NCBI GenBank assembly: GCA_900544305.1 | Contig: UQUV01000011.1 | Span: 1 to 64,000 of the forward strand | Direction: 5' to 3' | DNA length: 64,000 nt | DNA from: an uncultured Porphyromonadaceae bacterium | GTDB lineage: Bacteria; Bacteroidota; Bacteroidia; Bacteroidales; Muribaculaceae | Shown: positions 1 through 8,002 of the stretch, one piece after another | Numbering within the stretch: the first letter of the stretch is position 1 | How the letters are laid out: every line of letters begins with the position of its first letter | Notes under the pieces: model-generated | Told to the model about the DNA's origin: nothing | Databases searched by the model: none | What the model saw: only the letters and a program-made list of their open reading frames with translations | Translations under genes and position numbers: made by a program

Positions 1-584
1 TATCCGCGGTCGAATATGTAGTGCGCTCCAGATTCGTATGGTATCTCAGGCATAGTCTTTGAATCGTGAATATTGGCAGGTGTAATATGCACAAATGCAG
101 GAACTTCCGCTTCAATATCGTAGAGCGTATGCAACTTTATTCCGCCTTTATGTTTGCGAAATTTAGCCCACTCAAACACTGACAGGCACAGATCAACCGT
201 TGTAGAATCAAATGCATAAACATGACCGTCAAGTTCGAATATTTTATTGATTCTACGCCTGCGGGCCTCGGCAATCATGAATGTTGCATACTCTTCGAAG
301 ATACGGTAATTGCGTTGCTCATTAGCCTTACTAAGATTGCTCCGAGTTACAGACTTCCCGATTCCGAGATGGTAAAGTTTTCCAGCATGAGCTTCCATAG
401 CCACAATCAAATCTCTGAGACTCTCTCGATTGGATAGCTGACCGAACATCATCGTAAGTAGTTGATTCCAACATGTATAACTCTTGATATATTTGTCGCC
501 TTCATACTTTGTAACGATACGATTGAATTTACTTCGGTCAAGGAACTTAACTAATTGGGCAAAAATATATGGGTCTTTATGCAT
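1..584 (-). mobile_element. IS4-family transposase, 5' part (runs off left edge)
   Basis: This is the N-terminal 194 codons of a DDE transposase, read on the minus strand from ATG at 584 and still open at base 1. The first ~75 residues look like the DUF4372 DNA-binding domain of Bacteroidales IS4 elements (CWNQLLTMMFGQL, SNRESLRDL). The DDE_Tnp_1 core follows: FDSTT places the first catalytic Asp at residue 126, and YIFDRG places the second at about residue 192. The catalytic Glu lies outside the window. No frameshift is visible in the part seen, so the element may be intact. Family assignment is from remembered sequence patterns and was not searched. Confidence 0.9.
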
Positions 585-954
585 AACGGTCTGAAAATTA
601 CCACAAAAGTAAATTCAAATCCGTTCTCCCCAAAATCTCCTATAACAAATTGAATTTCAATAATTTCAAAGAACTTCTATGATTTTTTAGTGGACACTAA
701 TGGTTTTTGTTGCAAAATTAACTTATGAGTAAGCGTCCATTGATTTGCAGAACGGTGCGTATCAGCGCAATCGGCACGGGCTTGCAACAATTTCATTTTC
801 CGTATGTTACCTGTCCTTGCTTCGGTAACTGACAGCTAACGGCTTGGTAACTGAAATGGCTCAATATTCCGCACTCCGTTGCGTTTCCGGCATTTGGCAG
901 AATAATGAAAAACCGCTCATTTCAAACGGGTTACGTTTTATCTTTACTTGTTTG
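585..954. other. Gap between IS transposase and integrase remnant
   Basis: No gene is supported in these 370 bases. The left part is the upstream end of the IS; its outer boundary probably lies near 690-705, around the run TTTTTTAGTGGACACTAATG, but the matching left end is off-window so the inverted repeat cannot be confirmed. From ~720 to 950 the sequence reads as mosaic debris with higher GC than its neighbours and without a convincing coding frame. The short frame leading into the integrase fragment does not resemble a recombinase N-terminus. Confidence 0.4.
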
Positions 955-1167
955 CTGACGGGTGCTCTGTGGGTTCTGTTCCATTGTGGGCGTCATTCCT
1001 TTGCTGTGAATATCTTAAACAATGGAGCTAATATAAAGACGGTAGCAAGTCTATTAGGCCACAGTGGTTTGCAGCATACGGAAAAATATACAAGAGCCGT
1101 AGATAGTCTAAGACAGGCTGCAATAGATAGTTTGCCAATGTTGACAGATGAAATCCTTAAAAAGTAG
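955..1167 (+). pseudogene. Tyrosine recombinase/integrase, C-terminal fragment
   Basis: Only the end of the catalytic domain of a phage-type integrase survives. The frame reads HCGRHSFAVNIL (box II H-x-x-R), LLGHSGLQHTEKYTRAV (the second conserved His and the Tyr nucleophile) and then the usual C-terminal tail, stopping at 1167. About 46 codons upstream in the same frame (from 844) do not resemble an integrase, so the N-terminal DNA-binding domain and box I Arg are missing. The fragment cannot be an active recombinase. It marks this end as the site of a former integrative element; the nearby IS may have caused the truncation, which is inference. Confidence 0.8.
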
Positions 1168-1175
1168 ATATTGTT

Positions 1176-2105
1176 ATGAATTGGACAGAAGAAAAAAGTT
1201 TATTGGCTTTTTCCAATATTGAGCCGACTATATTCAATTATGGTGCAAGCCGGAAACTTAATATGGAGGAATATGAATTGCACAGGAGATGTGATTACAT
1301 AGTGTATTATTGCAAAAATAGTTTGACACCTTTTTGCCGACAAGAAGTGGTACGACTGGGGACTATGGGCAGATTGCAACAATTAAGAGAGTGTAACATT
1401 GGCAATATAGATGAGTTCAATCGCAAATATCCCAAAATAGCATGGGGCATAACGGCTATGTTGTTTACATACTATGAAAAGATTGGACAAAATGTTGTTT
1501 TTAGAAAAGATGGAAACTTGTGTACTGTTGAGCAGTTGTTTGCAATTTATAAGGGATTGAGTAGGCAGCGTTATCTGTTTCAGCATAATTTGTCAGAACT
1601 GTATCAGTTTTATAAAGATTCAAAAAATGAAGTGAAGTTGGCAGAAATTGATGAGGACTTTAGAATTTGGCATATTGCTGAAGAATTGGAGTTGCTTGAG
1701 AAAAGCAAAAAAACTGCATTGAAATTGATTCCTGAATTTATTATAGAATATGCTAACAATTATGTGGTTTCGGCTAATTGCAGCACAGTCGAGACAATAA
1801 TATTGCCCAAAGAGTTGGACCAGGAAAATGTAAGAAAATATTTTGTTAGAGCGATGAGTGTAGGTTTTATTGAGCGAACAGAGATGGGGTATAAATGGGT
1901 GTATGGTAGTAGCAGAGGGCAAGCACGATTGGGGTATTTTTGTATGAAAGTATTTTCAAATCCAAGGCCGATTAATGAGCTGGAAAAATTATTTGGAGTG
2001 ACAAAACTGTCGTCATCAATTACTAGTGCATGTAATAATGAAGGGGTAAGGGCAGATGTCAAATCGTGGCGGTCAGAGCTGGATAGTAAGATTTTCTTTG
2101 ATTAA
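1176..2105 (+). CDS. Hypothetical accessory protein of a mobile element
   Basis: A 309-residue protein of unknown function starts eight bases after the integrase fragment and was probably its operon partner. It has no signal peptide or membrane segment. The C-terminal third (about 190-305: LPKELDQENVRKYFVRA, then GYKWVYGSSRGQARLGYF, then INELEKLFGV) follows a pattern I know from many small accessory proteins on Bacteroidales integrative elements, where a helical module precedes a short Trp/Phe-rich tail. Its role there is not established. The gene is strikingly AT-rich, fitting foreign origin. The ATG is preceded by only a weak ribosome site. Confidence 0.6.
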   Translation: MNWTEEKSLLAFSNIEPTIFNYGASRKLNMEEYELHRRCDYIVYYCKNSLTPFCRQEVVRLGTMGRLQQLRECNIGNIDEFNRKYPKIAWGITAMLFTYYEKIGQNVVFRKDGNLCTVEQLFAIYKGLSRQRYLFQHNLSELYQFYKDSKNEVKLAEIDEDFRIWHIAEELELLEKSKKTALKLIPEFIIEYANNYVVSANCSTVETIILPKELDQENVRKYFVRAMSVGFIERTEMGYKWVYGSSRGQARLGYFCMKVFSNPRPINELEKLFGVTKLSSSITSACNNEGVRADVKSWRSELDSKIFFD

Positions 2106-2197
2106 AATCATGAAGTTAAATAAATTAATGTGCGATGTAATGTGTTGATATATAGTACGCTGTACAAAATTACCCCAAATAAAAACAATTTTACCTA

Positions 2198-2225
2198 TTG
2201 ATTAAGAAAGGTTGCTATAATTTTG
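2198..2225 (+). promoter_or_regulatory. Possible promoter of GH2 gene
   Basis: A TTG at 2198-2200 and TAATTTTG at 2218-2225 match the Bacteroidetes -33/-7 pattern, but the spacer is 17 bp against the usual 19-21. It lies 22 bases before the GH2 start codon. Confidence 0.4.
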
Positions 2226-2246
2226 TGGTGTAAAATTTAATATACA

Positions 2247-4100
2247 ATGAAAAAACTATTATTATCATTAAGTCTATTTTTTATGTTTTGCTTCAGTAGT
2301 TTTGGAGCAGAAATTCCTCGGCCAGAATATCCTCGGCCGCAATTTGAACGAGAAAGTTGGATTAATTTGAATGGTACATGGAGTTATGAGTTTGATTTTT
2401 CTGAAAGTGGATTGGAAAGATCATTGTTTAACTCTAAAGGGTTTGAGAAACCAATAACGGTACCTTTCTGTCCGGAAAGTCCTTTGTCGGGAGTAAATCA
2501 TAAAGATTTTATTAATGCGATGTGGTATCATCGGACTTTATCAATTCCTCAAGATTGGGAGGGAAAACACATCCTTCTTAATTTTGGAGGAGTAGATTAT
2601 AAGTCTACAATCTATATAAATGGAAAGCAGGTGTTTGTTCATTATGGAGGTTCATCATCATTTTCTGTTGACATATCAAAATATGTAACAGTTGGTAAAG
2701 ACAATGATTTGGTTGTCTATGTGCAGGATGATGTCCGTTCTGAAATGCAAACCGGAGGAAAACAGTCACGGCGTTTGTATTCATACAGTTGCCTGTATAC
2801 TCGAGTAACGGGCATTTGGCAGACTGTTTGGTTGGAAGCTGTGGAGAAAGGTGGTTTAAAAAGTTGTCGAATCACTCCGGACTTGGATGGTGGACAATTC
2901 GTTTTTGAACCTGTCTTTTACGATTTGAATCAAAATGTAAAATTGAACATTCGGATTCTTGATAAAGGTAAAAAAGTGTTTGATCAAACGATAAATGGCA
3001 GTAATAATGCTTTTGTCAGCGCAAAAATTAAGAATGTAAAGACTTGGTCTCCTGAATCTCCTTTCCTTTATGATATAGAATTTACTGTTCTAAATAATGA
3101 AGGAAAAGTAATTGATAAAATTAAATCCTATGCAGGAATGCGTAAAACGGAAATCCGAGGTACGACATTTTATTTAAATAATGAGCCATATTATCAGCGT
3201 TTGGTGTTAGATCAGGGTTACTATCCTGATGGTCAATGGACAGCACCGACAGATGAGCAATTAAAACGTGATATCGTATTAGGAAAGGAAGCTGGTTTTA
3301 ATGGAGCTCGTTTGCATCAGAAAGTTTTTGAACAGAGATATTTTTATTGGGCTGATAAGTTGGGATATCTGACTTGGGGGGAATCCGCAAGTTGGGGTAT
3401 GGATTGGACGAGTCCAGTGGCTGCAAGAAATATGATTACAGAATGGGAGGAATGTGTTAATCGTGATTATAATGCTACGTCATTAGTTGCTTGGTCTCCT
3501 CTTAATGAAACTTGGAAAGCTGATATTGATGGTCAACGTGCTCGATTGACAAATGATCTTTATTTCATAACAAAACGTTTGGATCGCACACGTCCGGTCG
3601 TTTCTGCAAGTGGTGGCTATCATGCCGGTTTTACAGATATTTATGCCGAACATACTTACACACAAGATCCTTTAGAGTTGTATAAAGAGCAGATGTTGAA
3701 AGAAAACGGAATGCCTTATATACACCATCCGGAACATAGCGCTCCTTATAATGGTGAAGCCTATATGATTGATGAGTTTGGAGGCATTCAATGGATTCAA
3801 GAAATGAAAACGGAAGAAGTCGCTGGTACTGATTCGTTTTGGGGGTATGGAAAACCACCGAGAACAATTGAAGAGTTTTATCAACGCCTTGAAGAACAAG
3901 TGAACGTGATTTTAAGTATGGATCATATTACGGGGTTCTGTTACACTCAAATAGTGGATGTGGAACTTGAAAAAAATGGTATCTATACATATGATAGAGA
4001 TGTGAAATTTGATATGGAACGTATACGTAAAATTTTCACCAAGTCACGTGAACAGGCAAAACAAGAGGTGAAACAAATGCTTGAAAAACGGAATAAATAA
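2247..4100 (+). CDS. Secreted glycoside hydrolase family 2 enzyme
   Basis: A 617-residue GH2 enzyme (beta-galactosidase/beta-glucuronidase/beta-mannosidase type) and first gene of the PUL. Residues 1-20 are a signal peptide. Residues ~25-200 form the N-terminal sugar-binding jelly roll (RESWINLNGTWSYEFDF), ~205-305 the immunoglobulin-like domain, and ~310-600 the TIM barrel. WSPLNETWK supplies the acid/base Glu421 and MIDEFGG the nucleophile Glu510, so the enzyme should be active. It is shorter than LacZ (~1000) and lacks the C-terminal small domain, like many Bacteroidetes GH2 proteins. Exact substrate cannot be read from sequence. It probably acts in the periplasm or at the outer membrane on oligosaccharides from this PUL. 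Confidence 0.92.
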   Translation: MKKLLLSLSLFFMFCFSSFGAEIPRPEYPRPQFERESWINLNGTWSYEFDFSESGLERSLFNSKGFEKPITVPFCPESPLSGVNHKDFINAMWYHRTLSIPQDWEGKHILLNFGGVDYKSTIYINGKQVFVHYGGSSSFSVDISKYVTVGKDNDLVVYVQDDVRSEMQTGGKQSRRLYSYSCLYTRVTGIWQTVWLEAVEKGGLKSCRITPDLDGGQFVFEPVFYDLNQNVKLNIRILDKGKKVFDQTINGSNNAFVSAKIKNVKTWSPESPFLYDIEFTVLNNEGKVIDKIKSYAGMRKTEIRGTTFYLNNEPYYQRLVLDQGYYPDGQWTAPTDEQLKRDIVLGKEAGFNGARLHQKVFEQRYFYWADKLGYLTWGESASWGMDWTSPVAARNMITEWEECVNRDYNATSLVAWSPLNETWKADIDGQRARLTNDLYFITKRLDRTRPVVSASGGYHAGFTDIYAEHTYTQDPLELYKEQMLKENGMPYIHHPEHSAPYNGEAYMIDEFGGIQWIQEMKTEEVAGTDSFWGYGKPPRTIEEFYQRLEEQVNVILSMDHITGFCYTQIVDVELEKNGIYTYDRDVKFDMERIRKIFTKSREQAKQEVKQMLEKRNK

Positions 4101-4106
4101 TAAATG

Positions 4107-4144
4107 AGAGGGTTTTATTATTGACCATGATAATGGAACCCTCT
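4107..4144 (+). terminator. Intercistronic hairpin after GH2 gene
   Basis: Arms AGAGGGTT (4107-4114) and AACCCTCT (4137-4144) pair over eight bases. The downstream run is A-rich rather than T-rich, so this is a weak terminator or an mRNA-stability hairpin between the GH2 gene and the next. Confidence 0.5.
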
Positions 4145-4174
4145 AAAAAATAAACCATTTAAAATTTAAAAATC

Positions 4175-6001
4175 ATGAAAAAAAAGAACTTTTTATTGGC
4201 TGCAGCATTAATGACAGCCGGTTGTATGACAGCAGAAACTCTGCCGGAAGGATTAGTAAGTCTTTTGCCAGAAGGTGTTAAGGCAAATATCAGTACGGAA
4301 CGAAAGTTGTCAAAAATTAAAAATGTAGTGGTAGCCGGATCTCCGGAAAAAGGATATAAAGCATTTTTTGCTGCTACAGATGAAGCTCATGGAGAAGAAT
4401 TGTGGGTTACTGATGGAACTCCTGAAGGAACCAAACTAGTCAAGGATATTGTAGCAGGAAGTTCTAGCTCCAATGTCGGCTATTTGACTCGTTTTAATGA
4501 CAAAGTTGTATTTCAGGCTTACACTGATGATGCTGATATGGAACTTTGGATTTCGGACGGAACAGAAGAAGGCACCTATATGGTAAAAGACATCAATGAA
4601 ATTGGTGCTTCTGACCCACGAGGTTTTACTCAAGTAAATGAAACACAATTTATTTTTGGTGCTAAAGATTTTGAAAGTGAAAATTATAGCGAACGAGGTG
4701 CTCAATGGTGGCTTTGGGTTAGTGACGGAACAGAAGAAGGAACCAAAATGATTGCCCAATGTGACATGAAATTTCCTGGTCAGGACAATACAACTTGGAT
4801 GACCCCGTATTGCCGTGTTGGACGTAAAGTGTTCTTTAAAGCTGACAATGTTGATGGAACAACAGGTGAAGAACTGTGGGTGACGGATGGTACTGAAGCA
4901 GGTACAAAATTTGTGAAAGATATCAATACGGAGGAAATTGCTACAGGTACTGCCAATTCTGCAATTGACAATATGGTGAATTTCTATAATGAAAAATTAT
5001 TCTTTAAAGCATTCTCAATTGAAAGTAGCAATGAACCTTGGGCAAGTGATGGTACAGAGGCTGGAACATATCAAATTTATGATTCAAACCCGACTTCTAA
5101 TGAAACCGGTTTCCCTCGTGGTGGCGGTGCTTCTGATGCTGCAATGTACCCATATAATGGACGTATCTATTTCCGTGGATATACATTAGATGGAGGATGT
5201 GAACTTGCAGCAACTAATTGCGAACAGGGTGATTTTAAATTCTTTGATATTAATAAGAATGACCCGTCTGTCGATAATAATGGTTTTGCTGATCCTGGTG
5301 TGGAATTTGATGGTGTTTATATGTTCTGTGCGGCAACAGGTTTTGACCCATTGAAAGAAGGCAACTACGGTGGAGAATTACATTATACAGATGGCGAAAC
5401 AGTGAAGATGCAGTCTGACCTTGGTCCTGGTGTTCAAAGTAATTGGGTAAAAGAGTTGACAGTTGTCTCTGGTAGCTTGTATTGGTGGAATGAAAGTAGC
5501 GAAGATCCAGAGAAAAAACAGAAACTATATCGTATTGATTCTAAAGATCAATTCCCGGTACGTGTAACTAACCTTTCTGCAGACGGTGACAAGATTCACT
5601 CACTTCGTAATCTTGGCGGTGATCTTTTGTTTGCTACGGATGATGAAAATAAGAGTTTGTATTGCTACCACTATCGTAAAGAAGGTTTTGATCCTATTAA
5701 GGATGCTGATAATCTGGAACCTGAATATCGTACACGTGAAGAAATTGCTTCTGTAGAAGGTTTGGAACAAGATGTTCAATCTGTGACAATTTATCCGAAC
5801 CCGGCACAAGGCCAGTTTAATATTAATACAACAGAAACTGTTAAAACAGTGAATGTATACGACTTGGCTGGCCGCTTGGTTATGGCTGAATCAAATTTGT
5901 CTGGAAATCAAGTAGATATTCGTAATCTTGCTCAAGGACTTTATAAGGTTGTTATTGAGACAGCCAATGGTTCTTATGTTTCAAGCTTGATTGTGAAATA
6001 A
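4175..6001 (+). CDS. T9SS-sorted secreted protein with ELWxTDGT repeats
   Basis: A 608-residue exported protein. After a signal peptide (1-20) come five clear and one weak repeats of the type EELWVTDGTPEGTKLVKDI, beginning near residues 75, 123, 180, 232, 288 and 342. This beta-propeller-like repeat is known from large secreted proteins of Bacteroidetes and Planctomycetes and has no assigned activity. Residues ~535-608 are a typical type IX sorting domain (VTIYPNPAQGQF, VYDLAGRLV, then NLAQGLYKVVI), predicting transport across the outer membrane and surface attachment or release. Its place between two glycosidase genes suggests a glycan-binding or scaffold role; this is inference. Confidence 0.88.
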   Translation: MKKKNFLLAAALMTAGCMTAETLPEGLVSLLPEGVKANISTERKLSKIKNVVVAGSPEKGYKAFFAATDEAHGEELWVTDGTPEGTKLVKDIVAGSSSSNVGYLTRFNDKVVFQAYTDDADMELWISDGTEEGTYMVKDINEIGASDPRGFTQVNETQFIFGAKDFESENYSERGAQWWLWVSDGTEEGTKMIAQCDMKFPGQDNTTWMTPYCRVGRKVFFKADNVDGTTGEELWVTDGTEAGTKFVKDINTEEIATGTANSAIDNMVNFYNEKLFFKAFSIESSNEPWASDGTEAGTYQIYDSNPTSNETGFPRGGGASDAAMYPYNGRIYFRGYTLDGGCELAATNCEQGDFKFFDINKNDPSVDNNGFADPGVEFDGVYMFCAATGFDPLKEGNYGGELHYTDGETVKMQSDLGPGVQSNWVKELTVVSGSLYWWNESSEDPEKKQKLYRIDSKDQFPVRVTNLSADGDKIHSLRNLGGDLLFATDDENKSLYCYHYRKEGFDPIKDADNLEPEYRTREEIASVEGLEQDVQSVTIYPNPAQGQFNINTTETVKTVNVYDLAGRLVMAESNLSGNQVDIRNLAQGLYKVVIETANGSYVSSLIVK

Positions 6002-6011
6002 TTTGATGATG

Positions 6012-6055
6012 AATAAGATAATGTATTACATGTATTTGTGGTACATTATCTTATT
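6012..6055 (+). terminator. 14-bp perfect hairpin between T9SS protein and GH-A gene
   Basis: AATAAGATAATGTA (6012-6025) pairs completely with TACATTATCTTATT (6042-6055) around a 16-base loop. The following bases are TTAGAC rather than a clear T tract, so it may act as a partial terminator or mRNA stabiliser inside the PUL. Confidence 0.6.
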
Positions 6056-6138
6056 TAGACAATGTTGAAGGCATTCTAAATTAATGAAAAGCAAACAACA
6101 TTACGTCGTTACGGCATGAGGTTAAAAACCAAACGAAT

Positions 6139-7980
6139 ATGAACAGACTGACAACATTCTTTTTCTCTTTGCTGATGTTTGCAGCCGGAACGCTTTTTGC
6201 CAGAGAACAGTGGACAGAAGAACAGGCTTGGGCTTGGCAAAAAGAAGTTGGCGTTATCAAAGGCTTTAACGAACCATATCCGGCCTATCCGGACATGTCA
6301 AGAACGGAGGTGTTGCAAAAAGCACATGAAGCCGGATTGAACAGTGTACGCTTTTGGGTACGGGGAAACACGGCAGAAGAACAGATCGAATACGTTCAAA
6401 AAATGATTGACGATGCCGATCGGTTTGGTATGACTGTCTCGCCAGTCATTTCATTCGTTGCCGATAGATATTGGCAAAACCGTGGGAAACAGCCCATGAA
6501 GGAGTATGAAGCAACTGTTCGTCAGGTGGTAAGAAACTTTGCCCAAGAGAAACGCATTGTATTTTGGGATCTGTGGAACGAACCCCGATATGAAGATAAA
6601 GCAGAAACTTATGAGCAGCTTGATATCATAGAACAAATGGTCGGTTGGTGTCGCGATGAAAACATAGAACAACCTATCACTTCATCTATCATTTGGGCTA
6701 CAATAAAAGAGGATAGCAAGTCTTTAAAACGCATGACGGAGGTAGAAGCGATGATGGATATTCATAACTTTCACTATTATAACTGCGCCCTCGATTTCAG
6801 TAAGCATATTTATGATATGATGGATTATCTGCAAAAAATAGGAGATCGTCCTATGGTTGCCACCGAATGTCTCACACGTACCAACGGTTCTGGCATTGCA
6901 CGTACATTATCAGCTTTCTCCAAGTATAAAGTGAATTTTTATGTTTGGGGATTGTATGTTAATGACCGAAATTGGGAAACTCGTTGGGGACAAAGTACTT
7001 ATGACCCTTATGGACCCATGTTTCATAATCTGTTCTACAGCGATGGTGATGTGTATGACAGCCGTGAAACAGACATGCTCAAGGACTATCGTTTCTGTGA
7101 AAAAAACGAAGAATTGTATCCGCCATTAGAGAGAACCGAACGATGGAGCCATGAACGGGCGTGGAAGTGGATGGTGACCGGTCCGCTGAAAGGTTTCACA
7201 GCAAACGGATTGAAATCTCTTCCCCATGCGGATGGTTATAATGCAGTAAAAATAGCTTTTTCATATAATACATGGAAGGCTGACACTGCCTCTTTTTTCC
7301 GTCAAATGGATGGTTTGTTAGCCCAGGCTGCCGCAAAAGGATTGAGCGTCATGCCGCTCTTACTTACTGATGATGATTTCCAAGCTCCTCATCAATCGTT
7401 GGCAGAATATGTAGGGAGTGTTGTTGGCAGGTATTATTGCGATACACGTATCAAGGCATGGGAACTATATCATCATCCTGGAGAAAAGGTAAACGACGCA
7501 AATGCTTTGGAACAGTTGGTTAAACTCCTTTTTCGTTATGCCCGCAACCAGTATGCAAATCAGCCTCTCACCATGACTCCTTATGTACAGGTTAATGCAT
7601 TTGAACCAGGGTTCGACTATTGGGGTGCATTGGTACATGGACGAACCGGCGGCTGGGACCGACTCGTATACGGAGGCGGCAGCAATGCCCGATTGTGCTA
7701 TACGATATGGGGTCTGTCTGATATCATCTCTTTTTCGGCATGTTCAAAAGCTCCTGAAACAGGTTGGCTGGCCAGTATATGTTTCCGTTTCGGACGCCCT
7801 GTGTTCTGTACTCAATGGAACATAGACGACAGCACGGACATAGATGCTTATTTGCAACGTTTTGCTAAAAGCCAGATTTTCTGGTTTTCCAGCGGAACGG
7901 ACATCCTGCCCGAAAAACTTGTCGGATTTAAATTCGAACAAATCAGTACGCAACGACAAATAACTGAAGGAATTTTTTAA
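6139..7980 (+). CDS. Tandem clan GH-A protein: active module plus degenerate copy
   Basis: A 613-residue secreted protein (signal peptide 1-21) made of two homologous TIM-barrel halves. Residues ~22-320 form a GH5-like clan GH-A module: FWDLWNEPR gives the acid/base Glu148, and PMVATECLTR gives the nucleophile Glu243. Residues ~332-613 repeat the same landmarks (ERWSHERAWKW against EQWTEEQAWAW; RIKAWELYHHP against RIVFWDLWNEP; RPVFCTQWNI against RPMVATECLT). There NEP has become HHP (445-447) and the nucleophile Glu has become Gln559, so the second half cannot act as a retaining glycosidase. Homologues are often labelled 1,4-beta-xylanase. The gap to susC is only 22 bases, so it is co-transcribed with the importer. 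Confidence 0.85.
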   Translation: MNRLTTFFFSLLMFAAGTLFAREQWTEEQAWAWQKEVGVIKGFNEPYPAYPDMSRTEVLQKAHEAGLNSVRFWVRGNTAEEQIEYVQKMIDDADRFGMTVSPVISFVADRYWQNRGKQPMKEYEATVRQVVRNFAQEKRIVFWDLWNEPRYEDKAETYEQLDIIEQMVGWCRDENIEQPITSSIIWATIKEDSKSLKRMTEVEAMMDIHNFHYYNCALDFSKHIYDMMDYLQKIGDRPMVATECLTRTNGSGIARTLSAFSKYKVNFYVWGLYVNDRNWETRWGQSTYDPYGPMFHNLFYSDGDVYDSRETDMLKDYRFCEKNEELYPPLERTERWSHERAWKWMVTGPLKGFTANGLKSLPHADGYNAVKIAFSYNTWKADTASFFRQMDGLLAQAAAKGLSVMPLLLTDDDFQAPHQSLAEYVGSVVGRYYCDTRIKAWELYHHPGEKVNDANALEQLVKLLFRYARNQYANQPLTMTPYVQVNAFEPGFDYWGALVHGRTGGWDRLVYGGGSNARLCYTIWGLSDIISFSACSKAPETGWLASICFRFGRPVFCTQWNIDDSTDIDAYLQRFAKSQIFWFSSGTDILPEKLVGFKFEQISTQRQITEGIF

Positions 7981-8002
7981 TAATATTATACATACAACTA
8001 TC

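Noticed and set aside
720..1175. A copy of the tRNA-Leu 3' end as island attachment site
   Set aside because: No match to TCGGAGCGGG or its complement was seen by eye near the integrase remnant.
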